DNA from: Phocaeicola sartorii JCM 17136 = DSM 21941
GTDB lineage: Bacteria > Bacteroidota > Bacteroidia > Bacteroidales > Bacteroidaceae
DNA length: 43,196 bases
Assembly (NCBI RefSeq): GCF_000614185.1
Contig: NZ_BAKM01000037.1
Coordinates: forward strand, 1 to 43,196
Direction: 5' to 3'
The notes below the pieces were generated by a model. That model worked only from the letters and a program-made list of their open reading frames with translations, did no database searches and was not told the DNA's origin. Of the stretch, positions 21,224 through 29,723 are shown in pieces (position 1 is the first letter of the stretch; each line of letters begins with the position of its first letter). Made by a program: the position numbers and the translations under genes.

Positions 21224-22927
21224 ATGATTATGAATACAAGTTATAAAAAAATACTCCCTTTATTCCTTTTGGCAGGTACATTGGTTTCTTGTTCCGATTT
21301 GTTGGACATAGATCCGCTAGACTCTTTTACAGATAGTGCTGTTTGGAACGACCTGGCTCTGGCAGAAGCAAATCTTAACCAACAATATTTGCAAATAGAA
21401 GCCGATAACGGCAGAAGTACCTACATCATGTATTGCAACTTTACCGATGAAGCTTATCACATGCATGGCTACGGTACAGAAACAACCGTCAGAGGAGAAC
21501 TTTCACCGGACAAACCATCTTTGGGATGGACAATAGACACTTGGTACAAAAACTACCAAGCCATCAATGGAGTCAACCGATTTATGGAAAACATAGGGAA
21601 AGTTTCAACAAATTCCGAAGCAGATGCCACTTGGAAAAATGAATTGAAAGGACAAGGTTTCTTTCTGCGGGCCTGGTTCTACTCCGAACTTTACAAACAT
21701 TACGGATCCGTACCTTTGATTAAGAAGACTTATGAACTGGAAGAAGACTTCTTGAATGTAAAAAGAGCCCCCATAGACGATGTGGCAACATACATAGTTG
21801 AACAATGTGATAGTGCTGCTGCCCTTCTTCCTGTGGTTTATAAGGATAACAGCGATTTAGGACGTGCCACAAAAGGAGCAGCATTAGCATTAAAAGCACG
21901 TACACTTCTGTTTAAAGCAAGCCCTCTATTCGGAACTCCATCCAATGAGAAATGGCTTGCGGCGGCAGAGGCAAATAAAGCAGTGATCGATCTAAAGAAA
22001 GAATCCGGTGAACCGGCTTATTTATTAACTCCGGTAAACAACGCTGATGATTATGCCCAAATGTTTACCGATTACAATAATCCTGAAGCCATTTTCATGA
22101 AACTTTATTCCAAAAAAGACGGTCCTCGCAATTGGTCATTCACATACATGGCTCCGGCAGGGCCCGGTTCCGGCTATCAAGGTTGGGGAACTATTCAGCC
22201 TTCACAAAAAATAGCAGATGCTTTCGAAATGGAAGATGGTACTCCGTATGTACGCAAAGACAAGTCTGTCAATCCTTATTCAAACCGTGAATGGCGTTTC
22301 TACTCCTCACTTATTTATGATGGATGCACCTGGGGATATGGAGAATATGAAAGAGAGGTAGAGATATACACCGCAGGAGAAGAGGGAGTTGTAGGCGGAC
22401 TAGACGGACGCGAAGGACCTAACTATCGTAACGCTACCCAAACCGGATATTATATGCGTAAATTCTTGAACCGCAATTATGATACTTACGGAACAGAAGG
22501 TGATACAACTCCTTGGTTTTTTATGCGTTTAGCCGAATTTTATCTAAACTACGCCGAATGTCAGATAGAATTAGGAAATATACCGGAAGCTATAACATAC
22601 ATAAACTTAATCCGGAATCGTGTCAATCTGCCTAGAATCTCAGCTGACAATATCCGGGAAAAGTATGAGCACGAACGTATGGTCGAGTTAGTTTTTGAAG
22701 GGCAACGATGGTTTGACCTGCGCCGTTGGCTGCAATCCGAAAAGGTAATGAATGAGAATTTATACGGCATGGATATCCTGAAATATAAGGATGGCAAAAA
22801 AGAGTATATCTATCGTGAAAAAGCGGTACAGGAACGCAAATTCATTGCTCCGCAAAATTATTGGTGTCCTATTCCTCGAAGTGAACTCCAGAAAGCTCCT
22901 TTATTGGATCCTGCACCTTATAAATAA
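21224..22927 (+). CDS. susD: SusD-like glycan-binding surface lipoprotein
   Basis: The partner of SusC forms the lid of the transporter and binds glycan at the cell surface. The chain of 567 residues (565 if the ATG at 21230 is used) has a lipobox LVSC with Cys23, and then DLLDIDPLDSF, typical of SusD. Tetratricopeptide-like helices include TWYKNYQAINGVNRFM and ALALKARTLLF. The C-terminal region has GQRWFDLRRW, ending NYWCPIPRSEL, both conserved family motifs. No surface glycan-binding protein (SusE/F-like) gene follows, so the outer-membrane part of this PUL is minimal. Confidence 0.95.
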   Translation: MIMNTSYKKILPLFLLAGTLVSCSDLLDIDPLDSFTDSAVWNDLALAEANLNQQYLQIEADNGRSTYIMYCNFTDEAYHMHGYGTETTVRGELSPDKPSLGWTIDTWYKNYQAINGVNRFMENIGKVSTNSEADATWKNELKGQGFFLRAWFYSELYKHYGSVPLIKKTYELEEDFLNVKRAPIDDVATYIVEQCDSAAALLPVVYKDNSDLGRATKGAALALKARTLLFKASPLFGTPSNEKWLAAAEANKAVIDLKKESGEPAYLLTPVNNADDYAQMFTDYNNPEAIFMKLYSKKDGPRNWSFTYMAPAGPGSGYQGWGTIQPSQKIADAFEMEDGTPYVRKDKSVNPYSNREWRFYSSLIYDGCTWGYGEYEREVEIYTAGEEGVVGGLDGREGPNYRNATQTGYYMRKFLNRNYDTYGTEGDTTPWFFMRLAEFYLNYAECQIELGNIPEAITYINLIRNRVNLPRISADNIREKYEHERMVELVFEGQRWFDLRRWLQSEKVMNENLYGMDILKYKDGKKEYIYREKAVQERKFIAPQNYWCPIPRSELQKAPLLDPAPYK

Positions 22928-22975
22928 AAGATAAATCAAGTTTTCAATAAGTTATTTCAGATATACATTATTCTA

Positions 22976-23044
22976 AGTTCCTGTTTTAAATTTTCTTCAG
23001 TATTCTTTTAAGAATTCTTTTTGAAGAAAATTTAAACAGGAACT
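22976..23044 (+). terminator. Long hairpin downstream of susD
   Basis: Arms 22976-22998 and 23023-23044 pair over 22 bp with a single bulged T, around a 24-nt loop. It starts 48 bp after the susD stop and is the probable end of the susCD transcript, although the trailing T-run is weak. Confidence 0.6.
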
Positions 23045-23181
23045 AATAGAATACCGGACAATAAACTTACTTATAATTTTTCCATATATCCTTAAGTTAA
23101 CTCATCGAATTACAGTTATATCATTCGTCTACTGCTCTATACCCAAATAAAAATAAGTATTTTGTTTTCCTTTAAAAATGA

Positions 23182-23227
23182 TTTTGACGGGATAATGATT
23201 TCCATGAAAACCATTATCCCGTCAAAA
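23182..23227. terminator. Perfect 16-bp hairpin between susD and nadA units
   Basis: TTTTGACGGGATAATG (23182-23197) pairs exactly with 23212-23227. A T-run lies at the 5' side and an A-run at the 3' side, so on the minus strand it reads as a hairpin followed by T residues. It lies 7 bp beyond the stop of the small membrane protein at 23235 and best fits termination of the nadA unit. Confidence 0.65.
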
Positions 23228-23234
23228 CAAATCT

Positions 23235-23354
23235 TTAATAAGGCAGAACCAGTAATGTCACTCCCATTCCGATGATACATCCTATCATGAATCCTTTCCA
23301 GAAGAAGTCCCCTTTACTTTTAGGAACAACAAAAAAGTCTTTTACCAACCACAT
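23235..23354 (-). CDS. Small single-pass membrane protein downstream of nadA
   Basis: A 39-residue frame begins MWLVKDFFVVPKSKGDFFWK and ends with a hydrophobic segment (FMIGCIIGMGVTLLVLPY) that fits one transmembrane helix. It starts 20 bp after nadA and ends just before a strong hairpin, so it is probably the last gene of the nadA unit. The charged, aromatic N-terminus and glycine-rich helix argue for a real product. The function is unknown. Confidence 0.6.
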   Translation of the reverse strand: MWLVKDFFVVPKSKGDFFWKGFMIGCIIGMGVTLLVLPY

Positions 23355-23374
23355 CTTCCGATCTTTTATGAAAG

Positions 23375-24367
23375 TTACAATCCCAGCTTTTCCGAGATTT
23401 CCAACATCTTCTTAATTGGCTTTACCGCTTCTTTTGCAATTGTTTCATCCACCGTCACTTCCGGCCATTCATACTTCAGTGTATTATACAGCTTCTCTAT
23501 TGTATTCAATCGCATGAAATTACATTCATTGCAAGCACAGGTACTGTCTTCGGGAGGAGCAGGAATAAAGTTCTTCTCAGGACATTTCTTACGCATCTCG
23601 TGCAGAATGCCGCTTTCCGTAGCCACAATAAAGTCTTTCTTGTCGCTGGCAATGGCATATTTCAACAGTCCTGCTGTAGAGGCAACCTTGTCAGCCAGTT
23701 TGGAAACAGCCCCTTTACATTCGGGATGAACCAGAATAGCCGCATCGGGATACTGTTTTTTCAGTTCCAATATCTTTTCCACAGAGAACTGTTCATGCAC
23801 ATGGCAGGCACCGTCCCATAACAGCATATTACGCCCTGTAATTGAATTTATATAGTTCCCCAAGTTACGGTCCGGACCAAATATGATTTTCTCATCTGCC
23901 GGAAAACTTTCCACTATCTGCTTGGCATTGGTAGAAGTGACCACCACATCAGTCACCGCTTTGACTGCCGCCGTAGTGTTGACATACGAAATCACCGTAT
24001 GGCCCGGATGCTCTTTGACAAACTTGCCAAATTCATCGGCAGGACAACTGTCGGCCAACGAACAGCCCGCATTCAAATCCGGTACCAGCACTTTCTTGTC
24101 CGGACAAAGAATCTTTGCCGTCTCACCCATAAAATGAACACCGCACATCACAATGATATCAGCATCCGTCTTCGCCGCCCATTGTGCCAGTGCCAGACTA
24201 TCGCCTACAAAATCGGCGATATCTTGTATTTCACCCGACTGGTAGTAATGTCCCAAGATAAGCGCATTCTTTTCCTTACGCAGCTTGTTGATCTCCGCTT
24301 TCAAATCCAGAGTCTTGTCTACCGGCTCAGCAACATACCCTGTTTTCAACCATTCTTCTTTATTCAT
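23375..24367 (-). CDS. nadA: Quinolinate synthase A
   Basis: NadA condenses iminoaspartate (from NadB) with dihydroxyacetone phosphate to quinolinate in NAD synthesis, using a [4Fe-4S] cluster in the cytoplasm. The 330-residue chain shows LILGHYYQ (37-43), DSLALAQWA, and the three family cysteine ligand sites: Cys102 (AGCSLADSC), Cys188 (DGACHVHE) and a cysteine in CACNEC (277-282). MCGVHFMGETAKIL and HPECKGAVS are further NadA motifs. No nadB or nadC gene is in the window. The frame is intact and the length normal. Confidence 0.95.
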   Translation of the reverse strand: MNKEEWLKTGYVAEPVDKTLDLKAEINKLRKEKNALILGHYYQSGEIQDIADFVGDSLALAQWAAKTDADIIVMCGVHFMGETAKILCPDKKVLVPDLNAGCSLADSCPADEFGKFVKEHPGHTVISYVNTTAAVKAVTDVVVTSTNAKQIVESFPADEKIIFGPDRNLGNYINSITGRNMLLWDGACHVHEQFSVEKILELKKQYPDAAILVHPECKGAVSKLADKVASTAGLLKYAIASDKKDFIVATESGILHEMRKKCPEKNFIPAPPEDSTCACNECNFMRLNTIEKLYNTLKYEWPEVTVDETIAKEAVKPIKKMLEISEKLGL

Positions 24368-24824
24368 TATATCTATATTTTTTCTCCTTCTTTCAAAAAA
24401 AGAAATATGGTATTAATAATAGTCTGTTCATATTGTTAGTAAAAAGAGTATCCTTTTCCTTGCCTGATAAGTTATTCATTTGTAATGGTCAGATATGAAT
24501 AAGTAATCAACCGGCTTAAGTACTGATTATACTGTCTTTACTTGTTCTATTAACAAACTGTTGATAATATGCAAAGTTAAAAACTTTATGCTTATGAACG
24601 CCTAAAATAGTGATTAAATTGTGTTGATATTAGTTGTTTAAGTTCTGTGATTAATTTTTGGATTGTTGATTTTGAGTGTACCATATACCATTATTTGAAA
24701 TATGCAAGAAATACTTTTGAAATAATATGCCCATCCTTTTTACATGTTTTCAACCGTTATCAACAGGGGTATGTGAATTAGTTATTATCTTTGCAACCGT
24801 TAATAATAAAGTAGAATATAGAGT
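24368..24824. promoter_or_regulatory. AT-rich divergent intergenic region with two -7 boxes
   Basis: No gene is visible in these 457 bp. A minus-strand TAACTTTG box (plus CAAAGTTA, 24572-24579) could drive nadA with a roughly 200-nt leader. A plus-strand TATCTTTG box (24786-24793) lies 31 bp upstream of the methyltransferase start. Two TTATCAACA-like words (24559-24567 inverted, 24757-24765) are near matches to a DnaA box but too few to argue for an origin. Confidence 0.5.
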
Positions 24825-25364
24825 ATGAGGAAGCTCAAAATAACAGAACTGAACCGGCTTACAGTGGATGAATTCAAGAAAGCCGATAAGTTGCCCTTGG
24901 CAGTGGTGCTGGATGAAGTACGCAGTTTGCATAACATCGGTTCGGTATTCCGCACATCGGATGCCTTTTTGGTAGATTGCATTTATTTATGTGGTATTAC
25001 AGCCACTCCTCCCCATCCCGAAATGCATAAGACAGCCTTGGGAGCCGAAGACACAGTGGAATGGAAATATAAAAAGAATACGCTTGATGCTGTTCAGGAA
25101 CTTCATGATCAAGGATTTACCGTGTTAGCCATTGAACAAGTGGAAGGCAGCACTTTGTTGGACCAGCTGGAACTGGATGCAGACAAAAAGTACGCCATCG
25201 TCATGGGAAATGAAGTGAAAGGTGTGCAGCAGGAAGTGGTCAATGCTTGCGACGGCTGTGTTGAGATACCTCAATACGGCACAAAACATTCGTTGAATGT
25301 ATCGGTTACCACAGGAATCATTCTATGGGAGTTTGCCAATAAGTTAATGAGATTCAGACAATAA
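24825..25364 (+). CDS. SpoU/TrmH-family RNA 2'-O-methyltransferase
   Basis: SPOUT methyltransferases move a methyl group from S-adenosylmethionine to a ribose 2'-OH in tRNA or rRNA. The 179-residue protein shows the three signature regions: NIGSVFRTSDAF (motif 1), IVMGNEVKGV (motif 2) and IPQYGTKHSLNVSVTTGI (motif 3), which form the knotted cofactor site. It is near the minimum length, with no N-terminal RNA-binding extension, so the RNA target cannot be named. Its own -7 box lies just upstream and the gene appears monocistronic. Confidence 0.88.
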   Translation: MRKLKITELNRLTVDEFKKADKLPLAVVLDEVRSLHNIGSVFRTSDAFLVDCIYLCGITATPPHPEMHKTALGAEDTVEWKYKKNTLDAVQELHDQGFTVLAIEQVEGSTLLDQLELDADKKYAIVMGNEVKGVQQEVVNACDGCVEIPQYGTKHSLNVSVTTGIILWEFANKLMRFRQ

Positions 25365-25391
25365 GCGTAAAATTCAAACAACAGGAATCAG

Positions 25392-25988
25392 TTAGATCTG
25401 TCCGTTTTCAACTAACAATACCACCCGTTCGGTCAGTTGATCCTCTCCCTCCGGATGATATTCTTTCTTCAGGCTGGCACCGAAAAGTGCCGCAAAAGTT
25501 TGATAGAATCCGGCTTTAAAGGGACCCATAAAAGCTTTTACCAATTCATAAGAGGAAGAATCCGTCTGGCGGTTTACTAACTTTATCAACAGTTTTCCCT
25601 GTGAGAAAGTTAATTTCTTCATAATCGGTGTATATTGCTCTTTCAGTCCCTTCTCTACGAGTTTCAAGTGCTTTTCCCTGGCTTTCTTGTCAGGCAATGT
25701 TTCTATGTATTCGTAAGTTTCTATCACAGCACGGTTAATTTCACGGGCTAGTGGCAAGGTTTTCTTTACATTCCTTACCAAGCGGTAGTATTCCCGTCTC
25801 TCTTTTTCATTTTTGAATTTTAATGGTCTGAAAACATACACATTAGGCAACCGTACAGCTGGAATGGTATCTCCTTTATATACACATGCAGGTACCATAT
25901 ATCCGTTTATAGTAGTCGTTGGCTGCTGAGAATAGGCAGCAGCGGCTATAAAGGAAAAAAACAATGCTATAAAGAGTTTCCTTTTCAT
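25392..25988 (-). CDS. DUF4294-family exported protein
   Basis: The protein has 198 residues with a signal peptide (about 1-20, ending AAAYS). The body contains LPNVYVFRPLKFKNEKERREYYRLVRNVKK-type charged helices and NRQTDSSSYELVKAFMGPFKAGFYQ, which I recognise as the DUF4294 group widespread in Bacteroidetes; no function is established. A minus-strand TACTTTTG box at 25996-26003 lies only 7 bp before the start codon, so the mRNA may have almost no leader. It is convergent with the methyltransferase and divergent from the next gene. Confidence 0.75.
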   Translation of the reverse strand: MKRKLFIALFFSFIAAAAYSQQPTTTINGYMVPACVYKGDTIPAVRLPNVYVFRPLKFKNEKERREYYRLVRNVKKTLPLAREINRAVIETYEYIETLPDKKAREKHLKLVEKGLKEQYTPIMKKLTFSQGKLLIKLVNRQTDSSSYELVKAFMGPFKAGFYQTFAALFGASLKKEYHPEGEDQLTERVVLLVENGQI

Positions 25989-25995
25989 CTTGGTG

Positions 25996-26003
25996 CAAAA
26001 GTA
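25996..26003 (-). promoter_or_regulatory. -7 box for the DUF4294 gene
   Basis: CAAAAGTA on the plus strand reads TACTTTTG on the minus strand, matching TAnnTTTG, and ends 7 bp before the start codon. It implies a nearly leaderless transcript. Confidence 0.4.
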
Positions 26004-26060
26004 GCAAGAAATATGATTACTCTGTATAGCGGATAAAACTATTTAACTTAAAACACGCCA

Positions 26061-28132
26061 ATGGATTATAAAATGAACAGGTTGTTGAAAGTCATGTTAA
26101 TTATCTGTATTACAATACTTTCATCGGTGAATAACCTGTGTGCGCAGGAAGTGTGGGAAGAACTGGCAGAGCAATTGATGGATGAAGATGAAAACAATTC
26201 GTTTCAATGGGATACCCAGTTTGAAGAACTTTCCGAATTGCGTGAACATCCCATCAATATCAATACAGCTACTAAAGAGCAACTGGAACGCTTTCCGTTT
26301 CTCTCTGACCAGCTGGTGGAGAATATTCTTTATTATCTATATAAATACGGTCCTATGCTTACCCGGAATGAGTTGGGGATGATTGAAGATATTGACAGGC
26401 AGACCATTCAGTATTTACTACCCTTTATTTACTTTGAAACTCCTGAAAAAGAGCAATATAAGCTGAATATAAAGCGGATATTGAAATACGGTAAACAAGA
26501 GTTATCAACACGTGTCGATATTCCTTTTTATACAAAAGCCGGGTATCAACAGTACCCGGCTGAAACTTTAAAAAAAAATCCGAACAAGCAATATCTGGGA
26601 TATGGATATTATCATAATCTGCGGTACAGTTTTCATTATCGGAATCAGATTTATGCAGCATTACTGCCGAAAAGGATGCGGGAGAGCCTTTCTTTACCGG
26701 ACAGAACAAAAAAGGCTATGATTTTTATTCACTGTACCTGTTCATTCGTAATATAGGGCGTATCAAGTCTTTAGCTTTGGGAAACTATCGTGTCAGCTAT
26801 GGTTATGGACTAGTTATCAACACTGATTTCGGGATGGGGAAAACAGCGACACTCTCTACCTTGGGAAACAAGACTCGGGGAATACGCAAGCATTCTTCTA
26901 CCGATGAATATAACTATTTCCAAGGAGTGGCAGCCAGCTATAAACTAGCTAAAAGGTGGACTATAGATGGTTTTTATTCGTATCGGAAGATGGATGGCAT
27001 GGTTGATAACCGGTTTATAAGGTCGTTGAAAAAAGATGGATACCATCGGCTGTATCGTGAGTTTGAAAAGAAAAATACATTAACTAATCAGCTGATTGGT
27101 AGTAATTTAAATTATAACGGGAAATATTGTGAACTGGGATTAACAGCAGTTTATAATGTTTTCAACAAGCCGTTGAATCCTGAGAAGAAGTATTATAACA
27201 TTTATTATCCGCGTGGAAAGGACTTTTATAACGTGGGAGGGGATTATAAATTCTTTTGGAAACGTTTCTCTTTATTGGGTGAAACGGCCATAGACAAATG
27301 CGGAGCTTGGGCAACCATGAATATGTTGCGTTATTCACCGAAAGGAGGAACACAGCTGATAGTTATGAACAGGTATTATAATGCGAAATACCAAGCGATT
27401 TATGCTCGTTCCATAGGAGAAGGAAGCATGGTACAAAATGAAAGTGGCTTTTATATAGGATTGGAAACCAACATTTTAAAGTATATCAAAATGACTTGCT
27501 ATGGTGATTTTTTCTATTTTCCCTGGAAGAAGTATTTGGTAAGTAAGGCAGGAACCAAAGGATGGGACGGATTACTCCAATTAAGTTATTCACCTACTTA
27601 TGAACTGGGAATGTTTATAAGATATCGTTATAAAAAGAAGGAAAAGGACTTTACTGCGGAGGATAAAACCAAGCAGACCATTCCATTTATTCAGCAGAAA
27701 TGCCGGTACCAGTTGAATTATACCTTGAAAGATAAACTGGCGTTGAAAACCATAGCGGATTATGTACGCGTCAACTTCCGGGGGCAATCTGCCTCCAATG
27801 GTTTTCTGGTTTCTCAAAGTGCGGCTTATACATTTCGTTTGCTTCCTCTTCGGCTTGATTTGAGTGGCACATGGTTCCATACGGATGATTATAACTCCCG
27901 TCTTACTATCTATGAAAAGAGTGTGCTCTATGCTTTTTCCATGCCTTCATTTTATGATAAAGGTATGCGGTTGGCAGTGAATATGCGTTATGAACTGAAT
28001 AAACATATTATTTTGCAGGCAAAATATGGATCGACCCATTATTTCAACAGAGATAAGATAGGTTCTGCCTTGGAGGAAATTGACGGCAGTACAAAGAGTG
28101 ACCTTTATTTGCAGTTGAGGCTGAAATTCTGA
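26061..28132 (+). pseudogene. Helix-hairpin-helix envelope protein with beta-barrel-like C-terminus, one frameshift
   Basis: The restored protein is about 690 residues (686 from the ATG at 26073), with a signal peptide ending CAQE. Near residues 75-125 are helix-hairpin-helix repeats of ComEA type (NINTATKEQLERFPFLS, then a second near MLTRNELGMIEDID). The rest is rich in alternating aromatic and polar strands and ends LQLRLKF, an outer-membrane barrel signature. The frame breaks at A26663; restoring one A gives ALTAEKDAGEPFFTGQNKKG and joins the second part, open to 28132. Bacteroidetes have a conserved family with this layout, of unknown role. Read error is again likely. Confidence 0.82.
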
Positions 28133-28143
28133 AAAACATTCCG

Positions 28144-28151
28144 TATTTTTG
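28144..28151 (+). promoter_or_regulatory. -7 box for the radical SAM gene
   Basis: TATTTTTG fits TAnnTTTG and lies 26 bp upstream of the ATG at 28178. Confidence 0.45.
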
Positions 28152-28177
28152 CACTGTTATCAACAGAAAAAAGAACT

Positions 28178-28954
28178 ATGTCAACAGTCATTTATCCTTC
28201 TCCCATCTTCGGTCCGGTGCATAGCCGTCGTTTGGGAGTGTCTTTAGGAATCAATCTTCTTCCCGAAGACGGCAAGTTTTGTACCTTCGATTGCATCTAT
28301 TGCGAATGTGGTTTCAATGAAGATCATCGTCCGAAGAAGAAACTGCTTTCCCGCGAGCAGGTTCGTGAAGCTTTGGAAGCCCGTTTGATTGATATGCGGC
28401 AGAATGGTCCCAAACCGGATGTGCTGACTTTTGCCGGTAATGGCGAACCGACGGCTCATCCTCAATTTGCAGGAATTATAGAAGATACTTTGGCACTGCG
28501 TGATACATATTTTCCTCAGGCGAAAGTGAGTGTGTTGAGCAACTCTACTTTTATTCACAAACCGGAGGTATTCGATGCATTGAATAAGATAGATAATAAT
28601 ATATTGAAACTGGATACCATTGATACGGATTATATCCGGTTGACAGACCGCCCGACCGGGCACTACGATGTGCGGGAGATTATAGAAGGAATGAAAGCTT
28701 TCAAAGGTAATCTGATTATTCAGACCATGTTCATGAAAGGCAAGTATCAAGGGCAGGATGTGGATAATACTTCAGACCGGTATGTGCTGCCCTGGCTGGA
28801 GACGGTGAAAGAGATCGCCCCCCGCCAGGTGATGATTTACACCATCGACCGCGAAACACCCGATCATGATTTGGAAAAGGCTACTCATGAGGAATTGGAC
28901 AGAATAGGGAAATTGATAAAGGATTCCGGCATTCCGGTATCGGTCTCGTATTAA
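28178..28954 (+). CDS. Radical SAM protein
   Basis: The protein has 258 residues. Cys35-x3-Cys39-x2-Cys42 (CTFDCIYC) is the radical SAM motif that holds a [4Fe-4S] cluster and cleaves S-adenosylmethionine. TFAGNGEPTAHP matches the GGE-like cofactor-binding strand, and LSNSTFIHKPEV follows. No auxiliary cluster domain is visible, so it is a minimal core enzyme. Its substrate is unknown. It lies next to the peptide locus but is separated by a convergent terminator, and nothing ties it to peptide modification except position. Confidence 0.85.
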   Translation: MSTVIYPSPIFGPVHSRRLGVSLGINLLPEDGKFCTFDCIYCECGFNEDHRPKKKLLSREQVREALEARLIDMRQNGPKPDVLTFAGNGEPTAHPQFAGIIEDTLALRDTYFPQAKVSVLSNSTFIHKPEVFDALNKIDNNILKLDTIDTDYIRLTDRPTGHYDVREIIEGMKAFKGNLIIQTMFMKGKYQGQDVDNTSDRYVLPWLETVKEIAPRQVMIYTIDRETPDHDLEKATHEELDRIGKLIKDSGIPVSVSY

Positions 28955-28960
28955 GTGAAA

Positions 28961-29005
28961 AAAGTAAGTTAACTTACTTTGCCAACGAAGTTAACTTACT
29001 TTGCC
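28961..29005. terminator. Palindromic and repeated convergent terminator
   Basis: Between the converging radical SAM and response-regulator genes lies a perfect 20-bp palindrome (28961-28980). The 18-bp word AAGTTAACTTACTTTGCC occurs at 28966-28983 and again at 28988-29005, a 22-bp period. An outer pairing (GAAAAAAGTAAG near 28956 with CTTACTTTTTC near 29017) encloses it. A-runs and T-runs on the two sides fit bidirectional termination. Confidence 0.6.
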
Positions 29006-29025
29006 CATGAACATATCTTACTTTT

Positions 29026-29723
29026 TCAGGTCACTATCAGGACATAACCTATACTCCGGATATTCTTTAATTCAATAAGCGGATCGTCTTTCAACAGTTT
29101 CCGCAATTTCGTGATAAAAACATCCAGGCTGCGTGAAGCAAAATAATCATCTTCCGTATCCCAGAAACGGCTTAGAATGGCTTTTCTTTCCACTGTTTCA
29201 TTTATATTTTCACAAAACAACTGAAGTATCTTTGCTTCACGTACAGTCAATACTTTTTTTTCTCCGGTGTCTTCATTGTGCAGTGCGGCATGTTTGGCAT
29301 CTAGTGTGAAACGTCCCAGTTTATAATGCTCATTTTCATTTCGTGATTTGATTCCTGCTTTCATTTTCAGAATGGCGTGTATATGTGCATCGAGTTCATC
29401 GGGCACGAAGGGCTTTTTCACATAATTATTAACACCTAGTTATATCCTTCTTTCACATCTTTGGGAGAAGTCAATGTGGAAGTAAACAAGATAGGGATAT
29501 CTCCGTCCATTTCACGGATGCGTTCCACCATTTGATAACCGTTCATTACAGGCATGTCAATATCCGAGATAATAATATCCGGATGATATTCTTCCCAAGC
29601 CTTCAATCCTTCCGCTCCGTTACCAGCGGTTATCACTTCATAGCCACCAATAATTTCCTGTAATTCATTTTTTATGATATAGCTGAAAGTGGAATCATCC
29701 TCTACTAATAATAATTTAATCAT
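29026..29723 (-). pseudogene. OmpR-family response regulator of the peptide locus, one frameshift
   Basis: The restored protein is 232 residues: a receiver domain (acidic pair Asp9/Asp10, phospho-Asp54 in ISDIDMPVM, KP at the end) and a C-terminal winged helix (about 135-230; ILSRFWDTEDDYFASRSLDVFITKLRKLL region, RSIGYVL). The frame breaks at 29440-29441; one restored A gives KEGYKLGVNNYVKKPF. It starts inside the last codons of the sensor gene (8-nt overlap), so the two are translationally coupled. OmpR-type proteins typically bind direct repeats with about 11-bp spacing, exactly what five promoters nearby show. If the break is real the system would be without its regulator. Confidence 0.88.

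Noticed and set aside
24368..24824. Possible replication origin
   Set aside because: It is AT-rich with two TTATCAACA-like words, but there are no DnaA-box clusters and no dnaA, dnaN or similar genes nearby.
28178..28954. Radical SAM enzyme as a peptide-modifying (RiPP) maturase
   Set aside because: It lacks a visible auxiliary-cluster SPASM region or peptide-binding domain, has its own promoter, and is cut off from the peptide locus by a convergent terminator.
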